A stretch of DNA of 64,000 nucleotides, taken from Roridomyces roridus. Lineage: Eukaryota > Basidiomycota > Agaricomycetes > Agaricales > Mycenaceae. The DNA lies in contig JARKIF010000123.1 in NCBI GenBank assembly GCA_029378245.1, forward strand, positions 1 to 64,000, read 5' to 3'. Position numbers and translations under genes: made by a program. The notes under the pieces are model-generated. The model saw only the letters and a program-made list of their open reading frames with translations. It made no database searches and had not been told where the DNA came from. Shown here piece after piece: positions 33,940 through 44,169 of this stretch (position 1 is the stretch's first letter; every line of letters starts with the position of its first letter).

Positions 33940-35480
33940 ATCTCGACTTGGAAGCCACTCTCCAGCTTATTGGCTCGCCGCCGTCCTCCAGATTGAACCA
34001 CGCTAGCTTTTGAATTATCTCTAGTCTTCCTAGTCTGATCTCCGAATACTCTCCCATTGTGACGGCTGCCTCGACACCGAAACTCATTTAGAATCACCCA
34101 GAACCCCGTTTGTGGTCGGCTTTCCCTCTCCGTCTTTGAACTAACTCATCTCTGATCTTCCTTGTTCGTCTGCTGGTCTCTGAGTAATCTGCCTTTGGCA
34201 TTCCTCCCTCGACACCGAAACTTATTCAGAATCGCCCAGAACCCCGTTTGTGTCCGGCCTTTGAAGGAATACTCTAAGATTAGCTCGTCCCTGCCACCAC
34301 TGTCTGGTTGCCATTGTCCGACTCGTTGATCGAGGCTGCCACGAATTTGCAGACTCAAGGCCTCCCGCGTCCATGGAATATTTGGCCAATCTCCTTCGGG
34401 TTCCTTTCGCGCTCAGCCTCGCGTCTCTGTGTCTCTTCCTCAGCTTGTCGGACGGCACTAAAAATCAACACGGACGACGACGTTGTTACAACGGCAACAG
34501 ACTATACACTTCGTCGCATCGACATTCTTTTCATTCACAATTCGGTCCTGCTGGCGGATTCGGAGATTTGGACCTCTGCTCGTCACTGGGGAATGGACAC
34601 TTTGGTTTTCGCTCATTCACAAGTCGCGACGTCTGAATCTGCAAGCCGCATGTCCAACTACCCCATCGCTGGTATCAAACCTTTTATCGAAGGTGTTGGG
34701 CAATTAGCAGTACTACCCGCTTCTTCTTACCATGCATCGGTGGGAGTCAAAGATTCGATCAACCACTGGCAGACGTCTCGCTCTCGAGACTCACATTCTT
34801 CCTGGGTTTCTTCATTCGTCAAACTTCTCTAAGAACACGTCTTCAATATATTGACTCTGGAGTTTCGACTTCGGAACTTGCCAGTATCCAGTTTCTTGGC
34901 TCGCCGTCCGAAAAACGCTAGCTTTTGAATTCTATGTATATAATCCGGTCTCTGTATACTCTGCTTCTGGGATTCCTCCCTCAACGTCAACACCCACACC
35001 GAATCGCCCGAATCGCTCGAAACCCCCGTGTTTGAAGCAACTCTCGGAGATGTATATTGGGATGCTGGTAACACCTTTCATCGGCGGTCTCGGGGAATCA
35101 GCAGTACTCTCACACGCACCCTCTTCTTGTTACCTTCATGCATCGGCGGGAGTCAAATATTTTCCATCAACCACTGGCAGACATCTCGCTGTGTCAAATT
35201 CCAGGGCGACAGGGTTATCGATCTCCAGTCTTCCATTCCTCCTCACGCTGGCATTTATTGATTCTCCATTCAATTCCGCGAACTTCAATCTCTCGCGTCT
35301 CGACTTTGCAACTTGCCAGTTGCCGTTTCTTCTTGATTTGACGTGGTCCTCCAGACAACCTCCAGATCGTAAAATGCTAGCTTCTGAATTCCATCTAATC
35401 TAGTCTCTGGATACCCTGCCTTTGGGATTCCTCCCTCAATGTCAACACCCACACCGAATCGCCCGAAACGAAACCACCTC
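33940..35480. repeat. Degenerate tandem repeats, about 460-bp period
   Basis: The word GCTAGCTT(T/C)TGAATT recurs near 34002, 34917 and 35377, spaced about 915 and 460 bp. Around it recur ACTTGCCAGT, a CCTCCCTC(A/G)A phrase and a CACACCGAATCGCCCGAA phrase (34995, 35450). A CATCGG(T/C)GGGAGTCAAA phrase followed by a CACTGGCAGAC phrase recurs at about 34737 and 35143. A shorter direct repeat with a CAGAACCCCGTTTGTG core sits at about 34095 and 34233. The copies differ by many substitutions and indels. No coding capacity was recognised. Confidence 0.65.
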
Positions 35481-36100
35481 CGTGTGTGAAGAAAATCTCG
35501 GAGATGCTTTATGGGGAAGTTATCCCAGGCTGGACGTCCACTGTCCGAATGCAATTGGTCATGAGCAAGTCCGACTCGCTTAGAGTCAGAATAGGTCACA
35601 GTCATCGCTACTATCATCCTGATTGCTGCCAGAGTCCAGCTCAAGTCGTTCCGTCCTCTTGACTGACTGACCATGTTCTTAGATGGATTCGAAAGACGCT
35701 GCTTCCAGAACAATAAACCAGTTATCCATTGTTCCCAAGATAGTAGATACAGTGTAGCTAGTAGAACAAATTGCAGATTGAATAAATAAATCCTGTTCGT
35801 TCGTCGAAAGCGAAGTTGACTCGAGTATGTAATAGAGGAAGGCACGGATCCAAGAATTACACAGCACAGGGCTCGTTAGCACGGGCACGACGTCGCGGCT
35901 TTAACATATCGCTATCGAGTCTGCGAAGGAGGAGGAGGAATCAGCATTGGATGCGAGAGGGAGGGATGGAATGCTCACATGTCGGACGTCGGCGCGTGTG
36001 TAACAGGTGGATACAAGCATGAGCAGCTTATCCATGACTACGTTTATCGTGTGTCGGGGAAGGAGGTGGGGTACAACCGAGGATCGGGGGCGCTGGGCAT
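35481..36100. other. Intergenic, nothing further recognised
   Basis: It lies downstream of the repeat array and covers the 3' region of the bZIP gene. No gene is supported. Confidence 0.3.
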
Positions 36101-36796
36101 TTAATCCTGGAACTCGGGGCAGGCAAGCCCGTGGCTCCTTAGGAGGTTGCTTAGCGTGAGTGCCCTGGTCTTCCAGATCTCCTTCTCCCGCGAGAGCCGC
36201 TCGACGGCCTCCTCAAGCTGCTGCTGATGCATCAGCTTGCGCTTCCGGCTCCGTCGAGCAGCGAGCGTGTTCTGCCGCCTCTTGTACTCGATCTTCTCCT
36301 GGTCGGTGGCGTTGGGCGCCAGGGGATCCTCCGTCAGCTCGTCCTCCTCCTCGTCCGAGGGCTGAGAGTGAGAGTGAGGAGAGCGCCGCCGTTGGCCCGA
36401 TGAGAAGAAGGCTGGAATCTCCTTCTTGGAGGTCATGGAGAGCGAGGCGTACGTGCGAGGCTGAGTGGGGGCGTCGGAAATAGGGACCATGCTGTCAGGG
36501 TACTGTTTGCGGACGGCGCTGATGGAGGGGTGTGTCCGGTGTGGACCCACCATGGATGCGAGGGGCATGGAGGACGAGGTGGGGGAGCCGTTGGGGGAGT
36601 AGTGCCCGCCGGACGGGGCGTAGTATCCAGCGTTGACTCCCTCCATCGAGGAGTAGTCGAGTTGCTGGGAGTGCTGCGGATATCTATACGTGTTGGACAT
36701 TGTAGTGGCGTTTATTGCTTTCGATCGCGTTTCGGGGGCCGAGTCAGAATTGATCTCGGAAGAGGAGGTCAGATGAGGTGGGATGACTGTGCCCAT
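36101..36796 (-). CDS. Gcn4/Cpc1-like bZIP transcription factor
   Basis: A single-exon frame of 231 residues. The N-terminal half is rich in Ser, Pro, Tyr and Gln (activation-domain-like). An acidic patch follows (SDEEEDELTEDPLAP). The basic region NTLAARRSRKRKL has the invariant Asn and Arg spacing of bZIPs and resembles Gcn4/Cpc1. The leucine zipper (QLEEAVERLSREKEIW) leads into ALTLSNLLRSHG and the C-terminus CPEFQD. It would act in the nucleus as a dimer. The last ~120 residues are closely related to the tail of the chimeric protein at 2.5-2.9 kb, so this is probably the parental gene. A downstream in-frame Met (MSNTYRYPQ) is an alternative start. Confidence 0.85.
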   Translation of the reverse strand: MGTVIPPHLTSSSEINSDSAPETRSKAINATTMSNTYRYPQHSQQLDYSSMEGVNAGYYAPSGGHYSPNGSPTSSSMPLASMVGPHRTHPSISAVRKQYPDSMVPISDAPTQPRTYASLSMTSKKEIPAFFSSGQRRRSPHSHSQPSDEEEDELTEDPLAPNATDQEKIEYKRRQNTLAARRSRKRKLMHQQQLEEAVERLSREKEIWKTRALTLSNLLRSHGLACPEFQD

Positions 36797-36907
36797 GCTC
36801 TTATACCTGGGCTTCCAGAAAAAGAGGACGGTGTGATGACTCGTCGGGATGCTGTGCTTCCGACGTTTTCTCGTAAAGCGGTGAGAAAATGATCTCCATA
36901 TGGGTGC

Positions 36908-38230
36908 TTGCTAGCGTGGCAGTCAGCGCCGGGAAGGCGGCGCATGCAATGCCCTGTCGATGTATGCATGAGATCGACGCTTATTTCCGACTCGGAACTC
37001 CTACCCACATTGTTCGTTACACCAGCCCCGCCACTGGTCCTCTGTCACGTATCCCGACATTGGAGGAGCGTGGTTCTGTCTACCCCTCAGCTTTGGACCT
37101 CTTTGCGAATCATCACGCCTCCGGCTGTCTCTACGTCGTCTTGCGACTGGGCTCAGAACCTGGTTTTCGCGTTCGGGATCGTCGCTGCCCCTGACGCTTG
37201 CTTTCACCCCTTCTTCATGGACCCTCCCGGGTCACCGAAAGATCCTCGTTTCAGCCATTGATAAGGACAGGCATCAGGAAACCGCCTCCGTGGCGTTCCA
37301 AACCCTCCTCCGCACTCTTCTCGAGCTTTCCCCGCGTTTAAAAGTCCTAAAGATCAACGGTTCGGGGCCAGACTATGTCCAGGAGGTGTTCAAGCATCTT
37401 TCCCCCGCCGATTTCCCGGTGCTAAAAACGAGGTGGGCAATCCACAACTTCCATTTCTGATGGCGCGGAGCCTCAGAGTTCTCACACTCTCACCCCCTTC
37501 CCTTCTTGCCCACCACTCGATTTTTTGGGACATTTTGCGCCGCTGTTCGAATCTCCAGATTTGCAGTCTATTCACGAATCTTAGCCATTTGCATGTGGAT
37601 GATGACAAACCCTTGCATCTGGAGCGTCTGGAGCGTCTCTGGGTTGGGCACGCCTGGTTACTCGCGGATGCTCGTAAAGACGGCTTTCGAAACTGGATAG
37701 TGCCGAATTTGAGCAACTTGAAGTATACAGCGCCTGATTTGTGGGCAGAGGCTCGAGTCCGCCCATCATGCCGCTCCTCTTCTCCGCATCCACTGTCACC
37801 ACGCTATCTCTGATCATGAGGGTTTACTACATCGCCGCAGACGTTCTGGTGGAAACGCTCAGTGCTGTTGGAGAACTTGAGGATCTCACGATCTGGTTCG
37901 ATCAGTCTCGCACTCGCCTTCCCGGACCATTTTCTTTTACCGTTGACCCCGTCGACCACCCACTGTACCGTCCTTTGCCCACGGCTTCGTCGCCTCAATC
38001 TTGGGAACATTCCCCTCTCGGACGAGGCTGCTCTGAAGTTCGTTCTTGCAAAAATGCAACCTTGGTGCCACGTGCAGGGGCAAAGCGTGCACAAGCTCGA
38101 GCCTGTCACGGTCCTGTTTCCCGGAAAGCGAGAGGTGGATATTATCCCGCTCCTGAAGGAGCGCATTGCGAACGGATTGAAGGCCAAGTTCTTTCATCCC
38201 TATGATCCTTCTCCTCGAGTGGAGAGTTAG
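36908..38230 (+). pseudogene. F-box/LRR gene with several frameshifts
   Basis: F-box-type sequence (VLCHVSRHWRSVVLSTPQLW) opens the first frame. The match then moves between frames. WFSRSGSSLPLTLAF and LLRTLLELSPRLKVLKINGS form the second segment. ILRRCSNLQICSLFTNLSHL and LERLERLWVGHAWLL form the third. FSASTVTTLSLIM with LVETLSAVGELEDLTIWF is another, and CPRLRRLNLGNIPLSDEAAL with PLLKERIANGLKAKF is the last. At least three frame changes are needed (near 37150, 37430 and 37760). The order is that of the Agaricomycete F-box family, including the C-terminal ERIANGL-type motif shared with the other F-box genes here. A decayed, full-length pseudogene. Confidence 0.7.
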
Positions 38231-38655
38231 ACCTGGTTTGAGGGCCGATGGGCGATCGGTGTTGGAACGTTGCGCTGAAAATAGGGTTTGTAGCAAAGAG
38301 ATTTGAGCGGGTTTTGACTGGGTTTGGGGCCTACATTCACTATATGTAGTAGTCGCTTTATGTAAATAAATTAAAATAATCGCATCAATGCAACGCTGAG
38401 AGACGATCTATGATTCTTTCCGTCAAAGTACATGTAGACGACCAAGAAACTCCAACGTTCACAACTCGCACCATTCCGACTGGTGCCAACCCGATGGGGA
38501 GAGGTGGATGAGGAAGGCCGGACGCGTTTCGCGACTGGCAGCTGCGGTTGTCGCGCACTGAGATTTGTGGAAGTACACCGCTATAGGCTCGCAACTGCAA
38601 AGAGGAAATCAGGTCATTTTGAACGCAGTGATAAGTAGAATTGGACGCACCTTAT

Positions 38656-38925
38656 TTATTTAGAGGTAGGGGAGGAGATGGCACCGAACTGAGAGGATAG
38701 ACTCCCGAAAGCACCGTAGTCTTTCGCGGCACTCGACGCGGGGGCAGCGGCAGCTTTGGTGGTCTTGGACCGAGTCTTGTTGGAAGAGACGCTAGGCGCC
38801 CCTCCACCGAGGCCGTGGGACGATTGCAGGGCTGCGAAAGCCGCGGCGTAGTCTTTCGACTGGGTGGATGTGGTAGAGACGGTAGAGGAGAGGCCAAAGG
38901 AAGAAGTGGATGAGGCAGTAGACAT
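38656..38925 (-). CDS. Small Ser/Ala-rich protein with KDYAAAFAALQSS repeats
   Basis: About 89 residues, from the ATG at 38923-38925 to the stop at 38656. It contains KDYAAAFAALQSSHGLGGGAP and a second diverged unit, KDYGAFGSLSSQFG. This duplicated pattern is seen in small uncharacterised Agaricomycete proteins. No signal peptide or membrane segment. Function unknown. Confidence 0.65.
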   Translation of the reverse strand: MSTASSTSSFGLSSTVSTTSTQSKDYAAAFAALQSSHGLGGGAPSVSSNKTRSKTTKAAAAPASSAAKDYGAFGSLSSQFGAISSPTSK

Positions 38926-39015
38926 CGTGGTGTGGAGATTGACTGGCTGTGTCGTATTCGTCGAAGGGGCTGGATATGGATGGTGCATCGAAAGCTGATC
39001 GTTTTATACAGGACA

Positions 39016-39306
39016 TTAGCGTCGAGGAGGCTGCGCATGAGATATGGCGCAGTCCAGGAACGTCTGCCGCAGCTCTTCGCCTATGTAGTATGGGCTCGAC
39101 GACTGCGCCAACGCTGCGCACTTGGCTGCGGATTGGATGAGATCCGGAAGAAAACGGAAGCGGCATTGGAAAGGTGAGTGGTCGCAGAGGTTATGGATTT
39201 CGCGGAACATGTCGGTAGGACGGGCTGAAGGGCGCGAAGACCTGAGTCGGGATAAGTAGTGGGTGGAGGCACAAGAAGCAAAGAAGCGGGTGAAGGTCGG
39301 GAGCAA
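39016..39306 (-). CDS. Possible small protein or upstream exon
   Basis: A 96-residue frame with a plausible globular composition (FREIHNLCDHSPFQCRFRFL, SPYYIGEELRQTFLDC). It may be a separate small gene or a 5' exon of a neighbour. No family was identified with confidence, and the adjoining module shared with 60.2 kb and 63.8 kb overlaps its start. Confidence 0.35.
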   Translation of the reverse strand: MLPTFTRFFASCASTHYLSRLRSSRPSARPTDMFREIHNLCDHSPFQCRFRFLPDLIQSAAKCAALAQSSSPYYIGEELRQTFLDCAISHAQPPRR

Positions 39307-39704
39307 TGGCGGGCATCACTTCGGGTGCTATCTTCTTGATCCCAACCACGACATCGCCCATGACTTCAAAAGTTCACAGCGTTCTCTGCTGCACTGCCTC
39401 TCGATCTCCCGCATCTGCATATGCATCTCGATAAGGGAACTGTAAAACTACATCCAAAGAGGCTCGCGCCGATCGGGTCAGCACTTGGATTAATATTCAC
39501 AACACGATCGGCTCACCGATTTGTGGCTGGCAGCTTCCGGTTTGCTCCATGTAAGCTGGTCTCTGCGAAATATATTTGCGGTATCTATTCTATTCAGACT
39601 CGATCGGGCTCTTTAATCTCACGCCTCGAGGATGGACTGTCGCGAGGACCTGCGAATTATTCGAAGCCATTGTTCTCCGCTTACCAAATGCGTCGGGACC
39701 TTGC

Positions 39705-39710
39705 TATAAG
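39705..39710 (+). promoter_or_regulatory. TATA-like element (TATAAG) of the left-arm F-box gene
   Basis: It lies about 50 bp before the ATG at 39756 and is followed by a shared leader phrase CACAACCGTCGCCACTCA. The homologous site in the right arm reads TATAAAAGG. Conservation of site and leader between the arms supports a core promoter. Confidence 0.5.
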
Positions 39711-39755
39711 AGGGCTACAGCACAACCGTCGCCACTCAGTCTCTCTTTCGAATCC

Positions 39756-41089
39756 ATGACCGCTCTCGACCTCCTCAAGTTTCCTGACGAACTTCTGCTC
39801 GAAATCGGGCAGTTGCTGCCGACATCTGCGTTACTCCGTCTCGTCAACTCGGGCAACAAATCCCTATACCAAACCTATCTCCCTATCCTGTACGGAGACG
39901 TCAAGTTGGAGAGCAAACAGGCGCTGGATGCCTTCTGCGCCGCGGTCCGGTATCAAAAGCTGGAAAGCATGGTCAAGCATTTGTTCGTGTGCGTGCCACA
40001 AGTTGTGCTTGTTTAAATCGCCGCTGACGATTGGATTTTAGGGATTTTGGCGACATGAGAGGTCACCGCCCACTCACGTTTCCACAAGAGGAAACACGGC
40101 GTCGCACTCGCCTCACCATCTCCTGCATGCATTCCCTCAGAACGCTGCACTTTTATGGGGCCCTCACCATGATCAACCTCGCGGATTATGGTACGACTTC
40201 ACAGCCCAGGCTCCTCAGTTTCGGATGCCATTACGACAACATCTGGGTTCTCGACTCGATTCCCCACTTCGAGCGCGCTCGGGATCAGATCCAGGAGCTC
40301 ATCATTCGTCCACCTCGCTTTGCACAGTATGTCTTGAACAAAGGCGCTCTGCCTCCCATCCATCTTCCATCCCTGCGCCATTTCTCGGGGCCTGCGCTGA
40401 TGGTGTGCGCCGTTATCCCGGGCGCTGAGGCGTCGGCGGAACGCTGGACCATCAAGTGGGAGTTGCCCAACGCCTACCCCTGCCATTGCAGCACAATCCA
40501 CCCGGCCCTCGAGCCTCCCGCTATCCGCTTCAAACCGATTCACTGTCTGGCTCACCTGGCCAAGTACGAGTCCAAGGTGAAACGGCTGTCCAACACGCTC
40601 GTTAGTTGGGAGTCTCTTTCCCCGATGGATGTGGCGGAATATCTCCCGCATCTCGAAGAGTTGCGCTTCGAGAACGTATTCGATTACAAAGGCCACTTCT
40701 TCTCGGAGTGCCGCTTGCCGGATTTGGGTAGGTTCATTGTGGACCTCGTCGGCGCCTTACCCAAATTCAACCGCCTCACCGCCCTTGCGGTCTTGGACTT
40801 GGAGCCGCGCCCCCCGAATCACACGCTCAATCCCCGAAAGGACGTCCTGCTCTTCCACTACGAATGCAATCACCTTGGGTGGTGGACGCAGCTCTGCCCT
40901 TCCCTCGTGGATGTCACTCTCATGAGCGGCCTGCGGTGCCGTTCGTTCGAGGGTGAATGGCGGGTTGTGGATTCCGAAGGCGTTCCTTTTGATCATGTGG
41001 GCCCCATTTCCGGTGCGTTCGAGGGTTATTTTGAAGGAAAATGGCCGCTGGAGCTGGCCGAGCTTGCTACTTTACTAAAGGAATGTTGA
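39756..41089 (+). CDS. F-box-like protein, left arm, type 1
   Basis: Two exons: 39756 to about 39987 and about 40053 to 41089. The donor is used within KHLFV and the acceptor is TAG, giving VDFGDMRG in phase. It has roughly 420 residues. The N-terminus LLKFPDELLLEIGQLLPTSA with LLRLVNSGNKSLY is F-box-like. The body has leucine-rich blocks (MHSLRTLHFYG, YLPHLEELRFENV, FNRLTALAVLDL, CPSLVDVTLMSG) and ends ATLLKEC. By family it would be an SCF substrate adaptor. It is intact and its inverted twin is at 58594-59900. Confidence 0.8.
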
Positions 41090-41311
41090 TCTACTACTTC
41101 TAGTATTTGAATTTGCGAAATAAGTAACTAAGCACGCAATGACCGGGGATGTATGATACTGGCCCCATGATTTGTTCTCGAGCCATTTTCTCCCAGAGTA
41201 CGCCGGAGTGAGAAACTTCATTTCTCGCGATTGGTCATCTGTTTGGACTCGATCAGAGTAACGTGACCGTACCACACCTTGACCAGCAGCCACCACCACC
41301 GCAAGCAAGAA

Positions 41312-43123
41312 ATGAATTCTGCCGCTTTCAACTTTCGAAGTCCCGTAAGTCGAGTCCACAGAGGCGTCATCCGCTGGTCCTGGGTCCTGACGTGCGCAGT
41401 CCCGCTCGCCGGCCGGGCCAGGCAATATCCCGCCTCCGGGGCAAGAAATGATGATGGCTTCGGCTTCTTTCAACTTTCGAACTCCTGCGACGGTGCGTCA
41501 CATTCAATGACTCGCCATGGTCTGGTTCTCATCCAGCCGACGCAGTCACGTTCCGTTGATATCCTTCCGAATGCCATGGTGTCCGAAGACGATTGTCGAC
41601 GTATCCACGGGCTTCTGGTCGATGCCCGAGAGGGCGTGGCACTCCTCACATCTCAGCTCGCAGGCATGAACGTTAGCTCCTACGGAGACAAACGCAAGCT
41701 CATCGCGCGTCGTAACCGACTAACGGAATTCATCGACGCGCAGCTCGCCGCGGTCTCTGTTACTCGAAGGATTCCAGAAGATGTCTTGCGCGAGATCTTC
41801 CTGGAGTGCCTCTCTTTCGATGAGCCTCATAGCTTGGATCCGAATGAGGCGCCATTGGTTTTGTGCCGTATTTCTCAAGAGTGGAGGAGGTTAGCGATGT
41901 CGATGCCTCTTCTTTGGATGGCGATCACAATCGGGTCACTCACTCAAGCTCAGACCGAAAAGATGCAGCAGATTGCCGATGCTGCCAAGGAGTGGTTGTC
42001 TCGGTCTGGGACTCTGCCGCTCACGATCGCATTCATGGGACAGCCCAGAATCGCACTCGTTGAAGAGCCTGGACGCATTCCCGTGGGCACCGAGATATCA
42101 CACTTGCTGGGGGCGTCTCATGACTCGCCAATATACGACCCACTTCTCCGGGCACTTATGGTGTTTGCTCCTCGCTGGAAGTCGTTCAAATTACATGTTT
42201 CGCACTCCACCCACTTGCGGTCGCTGGTCGATTGGTCTCCCAAAGATGCCCCCATACTAAAATCTGTTTCGATTCATTGCGACACGCTTCGTGGCAGAGA
42301 AAAACATTGGCACCTGCCTTTTCTGTCGGCTGCCACTATCACCTCCGTCTACATCTACCCCAATATCCTCGGTTACCTAAATTCCATTCCTTGGGAAACG
42401 GTCCTGCATCTCACACTTCGCGGGGGATACTCTCTGTCCCTTATACGCCGGTGTGCTTTGCTCGAGACGTGTACTCTGCACGGTCTTTCCAGTGCGTACG
42501 CGGAGCCAAGCGGTCCTGTGCATCTAGAGCACTTGCACACCCTCTGCATCGGGGACGGCGATCCAAGCAACTTCCAATCGTCTCGATCCTTCTATCGGAG
42601 TTCGAACCTCATCCTCCCGAACCTCCGCCGATTGGAATATCGCAAGAATCATGGCTGGGCCCGGGAGAATCTCGCGATCGAGCCAGTGCTCGAATCCTGT
42701 GCCTTGACTTTACGCTCCCTCGATCTGACCGTATGTATGAGCATGACTGCCTTCGTTAATGCAGTACAAGCGGCGAAGCACCTCGAGGAGCTCACCATTC
42801 AATCCGAGCCGTCTACGTACGCTGGAGAGGTCGAGCACGTCTTTGTGCCACTCACACCGGCTCTCGCCAGCCCGGCGTCTGTTCTGTGTCTCCGCCTTCG
42901 GAGTCTCACGTTGTTGAATTTCGGCTCAAAAATCTCGGACGAAGTGCTTTTGCAGTTCATTCGCGCGCGGACGGATCCGGAGGGAGAAAATGAGGGTTTG
43001 GCGAAATTGGGAAGCGTCAAGGCGAGGTTGAATCGAGAGAGACAATTGGATGTTGTTGCGTTGCTGGAGGATCGGATCGCAGAGGGGCTCGTGCTAGATT
43101 TGGGATATGTCAGGATGAAGTGA
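41312..43123 (+). CDS. F-box protein, left arm, type 2
   Basis: An uninterrupted frame of about 603 residues from the ATG at 41312 (MNSAAFNFRSP). The F-box-like core is VTRRIPEDVLREIFLECLSF followed by PLVLCRISQEWRRLAMSMPLLW. It is preceded by a predicted coiled helix (GLLVDAREGVALLTSQL), the arrangement seen in many mushroom F-box proteins. Leucine-rich segments follow, ending SLTLLNFGSKISDEVLLQFI and LLEDRIAEGLVLDLGY. The first ~50 codons contain a GTAAG and could be intronic, with a later start such as the Met of MVSEDDCRRIHG; the twin copy has the same ambiguity. Twin at 56457-58259. Confidence 0.8.
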   Translation: MNSAAFNFRSPVSRVHRGVIRWSWVLTCAVPLAGRARQYPASGARNDDGFGFFQLSNSCDGASHSMTRHGLVLIQPTQSRSVDILPNAMVSEDDCRRIHGLLVDAREGVALLTSQLAGMNVSSYGDKRKLIARRNRLTEFIDAQLAAVSVTRRIPEDVLREIFLECLSFDEPHSLDPNEAPLVLCRISQEWRRLAMSMPLLWMAITIGSLTQAQTEKMQQIADAAKEWLSRSGTLPLTIAFMGQPRIALVEEPGRIPVGTEISHLLGASHDSPIYDPLLRALMVFAPRWKSFKLHVSHSTHLRSLVDWSPKDAPILKSVSIHCDTLRGREKHWHLPFLSAATITSVYIYPNILGYLNSIPWETVLHLTLRGGYSLSLIRRCALLETCTLHGLSSAYAEPSGPVHLEHLHTLCIGDGDPSNFQSSRSFYRSSNLILPNLRRLEYRKNHGWARENLAIEPVLESCALTLRSLDLTVCMSMTAFVNAVQAAKHLEELTIQSEPSTYAGEVEHVFVPLTPALASPASVLCLRLRSLTLLNFGSKISDEVLLQFIRARTDPEGENEGLAKLGSVKARLNRERQLDVVALLEDRIAEGLVLDLGYVRMK

Positions 43124-43319
43124 CTTTCAGGTGAAACGCAAGGTATATTTGTGAGGTTTTCCGTAGTGGCTCTCTTGAAGAATAACAATATGTTGGCCAC
43201 GGTCCGTTATTCTCGGTTTATGTTTCCGACCCATCCACCGTGCATGGTCGAATGGAGTAGTTTACAGCGACGCGTCGCGATTCAGATAGTCCAACCTAGC
43301 TGAGCCATCTGGGCCTGGA

Positions 43320-43927
43320 CGACACCAAATCCACCCCGACCTTCCCCTACATCTCGATTCTCCAGCACCTACACATCCCCGACAGCGGCAGAATTTCCCA
43401 CTCCCTGCTCTTCTTCCAAACCCTCGTCCTGCCCGCCCTCCAGCACTTACCATACCACAACACCTTTGGCTGGGCCCGCGTCAGCCTCCCACTCCTCTCA
43501 TCCTCTCCAACTTTGATATCCCTCGATCTAAGTGTTTTCATGTCCGTAGACGCGTTCATCCACACGCTCCAAGCAGCCACACCGACTAACCTCCAGGAGC
43601 TGACGAATCACGATCCAATGCGAGCCGTCCACCCGACACTAGTACTCGGACTTGACGCACGTCCTCGTCCCACTCATGCGCATGCCTTCGGTCCTCAAAC
43701 GGTACCGGTACCAGTATCAGTTTTATGCCCCCACCTCCAGAGTATCACCCTCCTTAATTTCGGCTCCAAGATCTCGGACGAGGTGCTGTTACAGTTTATT
43801 CGCGAGCGGACAGAGCAAGACCAGCTTCAATAAGGAGAGGCCGATGGATATCCTTCCTCTGCTCCGGGACCGCATAGCAGATGGCCTCGTGCTGGACTTG
43901 AGGTACATTGGGCGTCGGAGTCGATGA
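43320..43927 (+). pseudogene. C-terminal F-box fragment
   Basis: It matches the last ~200 residues of the type-2 F-box gene just upstream (HNTFGWARVSLPLL, SITLLNFGSKISDEVLLQFI, DILPLLRDRIADGLVLDL), with a frame change near 43825. No N-terminal half is present. A truncated tandem duplicate. Confidence 0.7.
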
Positions 43928-44169
43928 CATAGTCCATATCTATCTTTGTACGCATAGTGAGCGGCAAACGAATCAAATATAAGACACAAGATGTACAGAT
44001 ACAAACACAAAGAATGGTACAAGAACAACAAAAATGTAGGTGCGTACGTACAAGAGGGGGAGGAGGCAAAGAAAAAAATGACAAGAAAAAAACGAGTCGT
44101 CAATATGTAATATCCGGCGCGACAAGCGAGTATAGGTAGCGCCGGCGCAAAAAAGCCCCACGACGTCGG

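Larger units (their letters stand above)
39285..43205 (+). repeat. Left arm of a large inverted duplication
   Basis: This segment, containing two F-box genes, their promoters and 3' flanks, matches 56390-60395 in opposite orientation. Shared landmarks run from the outer module (a GGTCGGGAGCAAT phrase) through promoter text (CTGGTCTCTGCGAAATAT) and both genes, to a 3' phrase TCTTGAAGAATAACAATAT. About 13.2 kb separates the arms. Confidence 0.85.
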
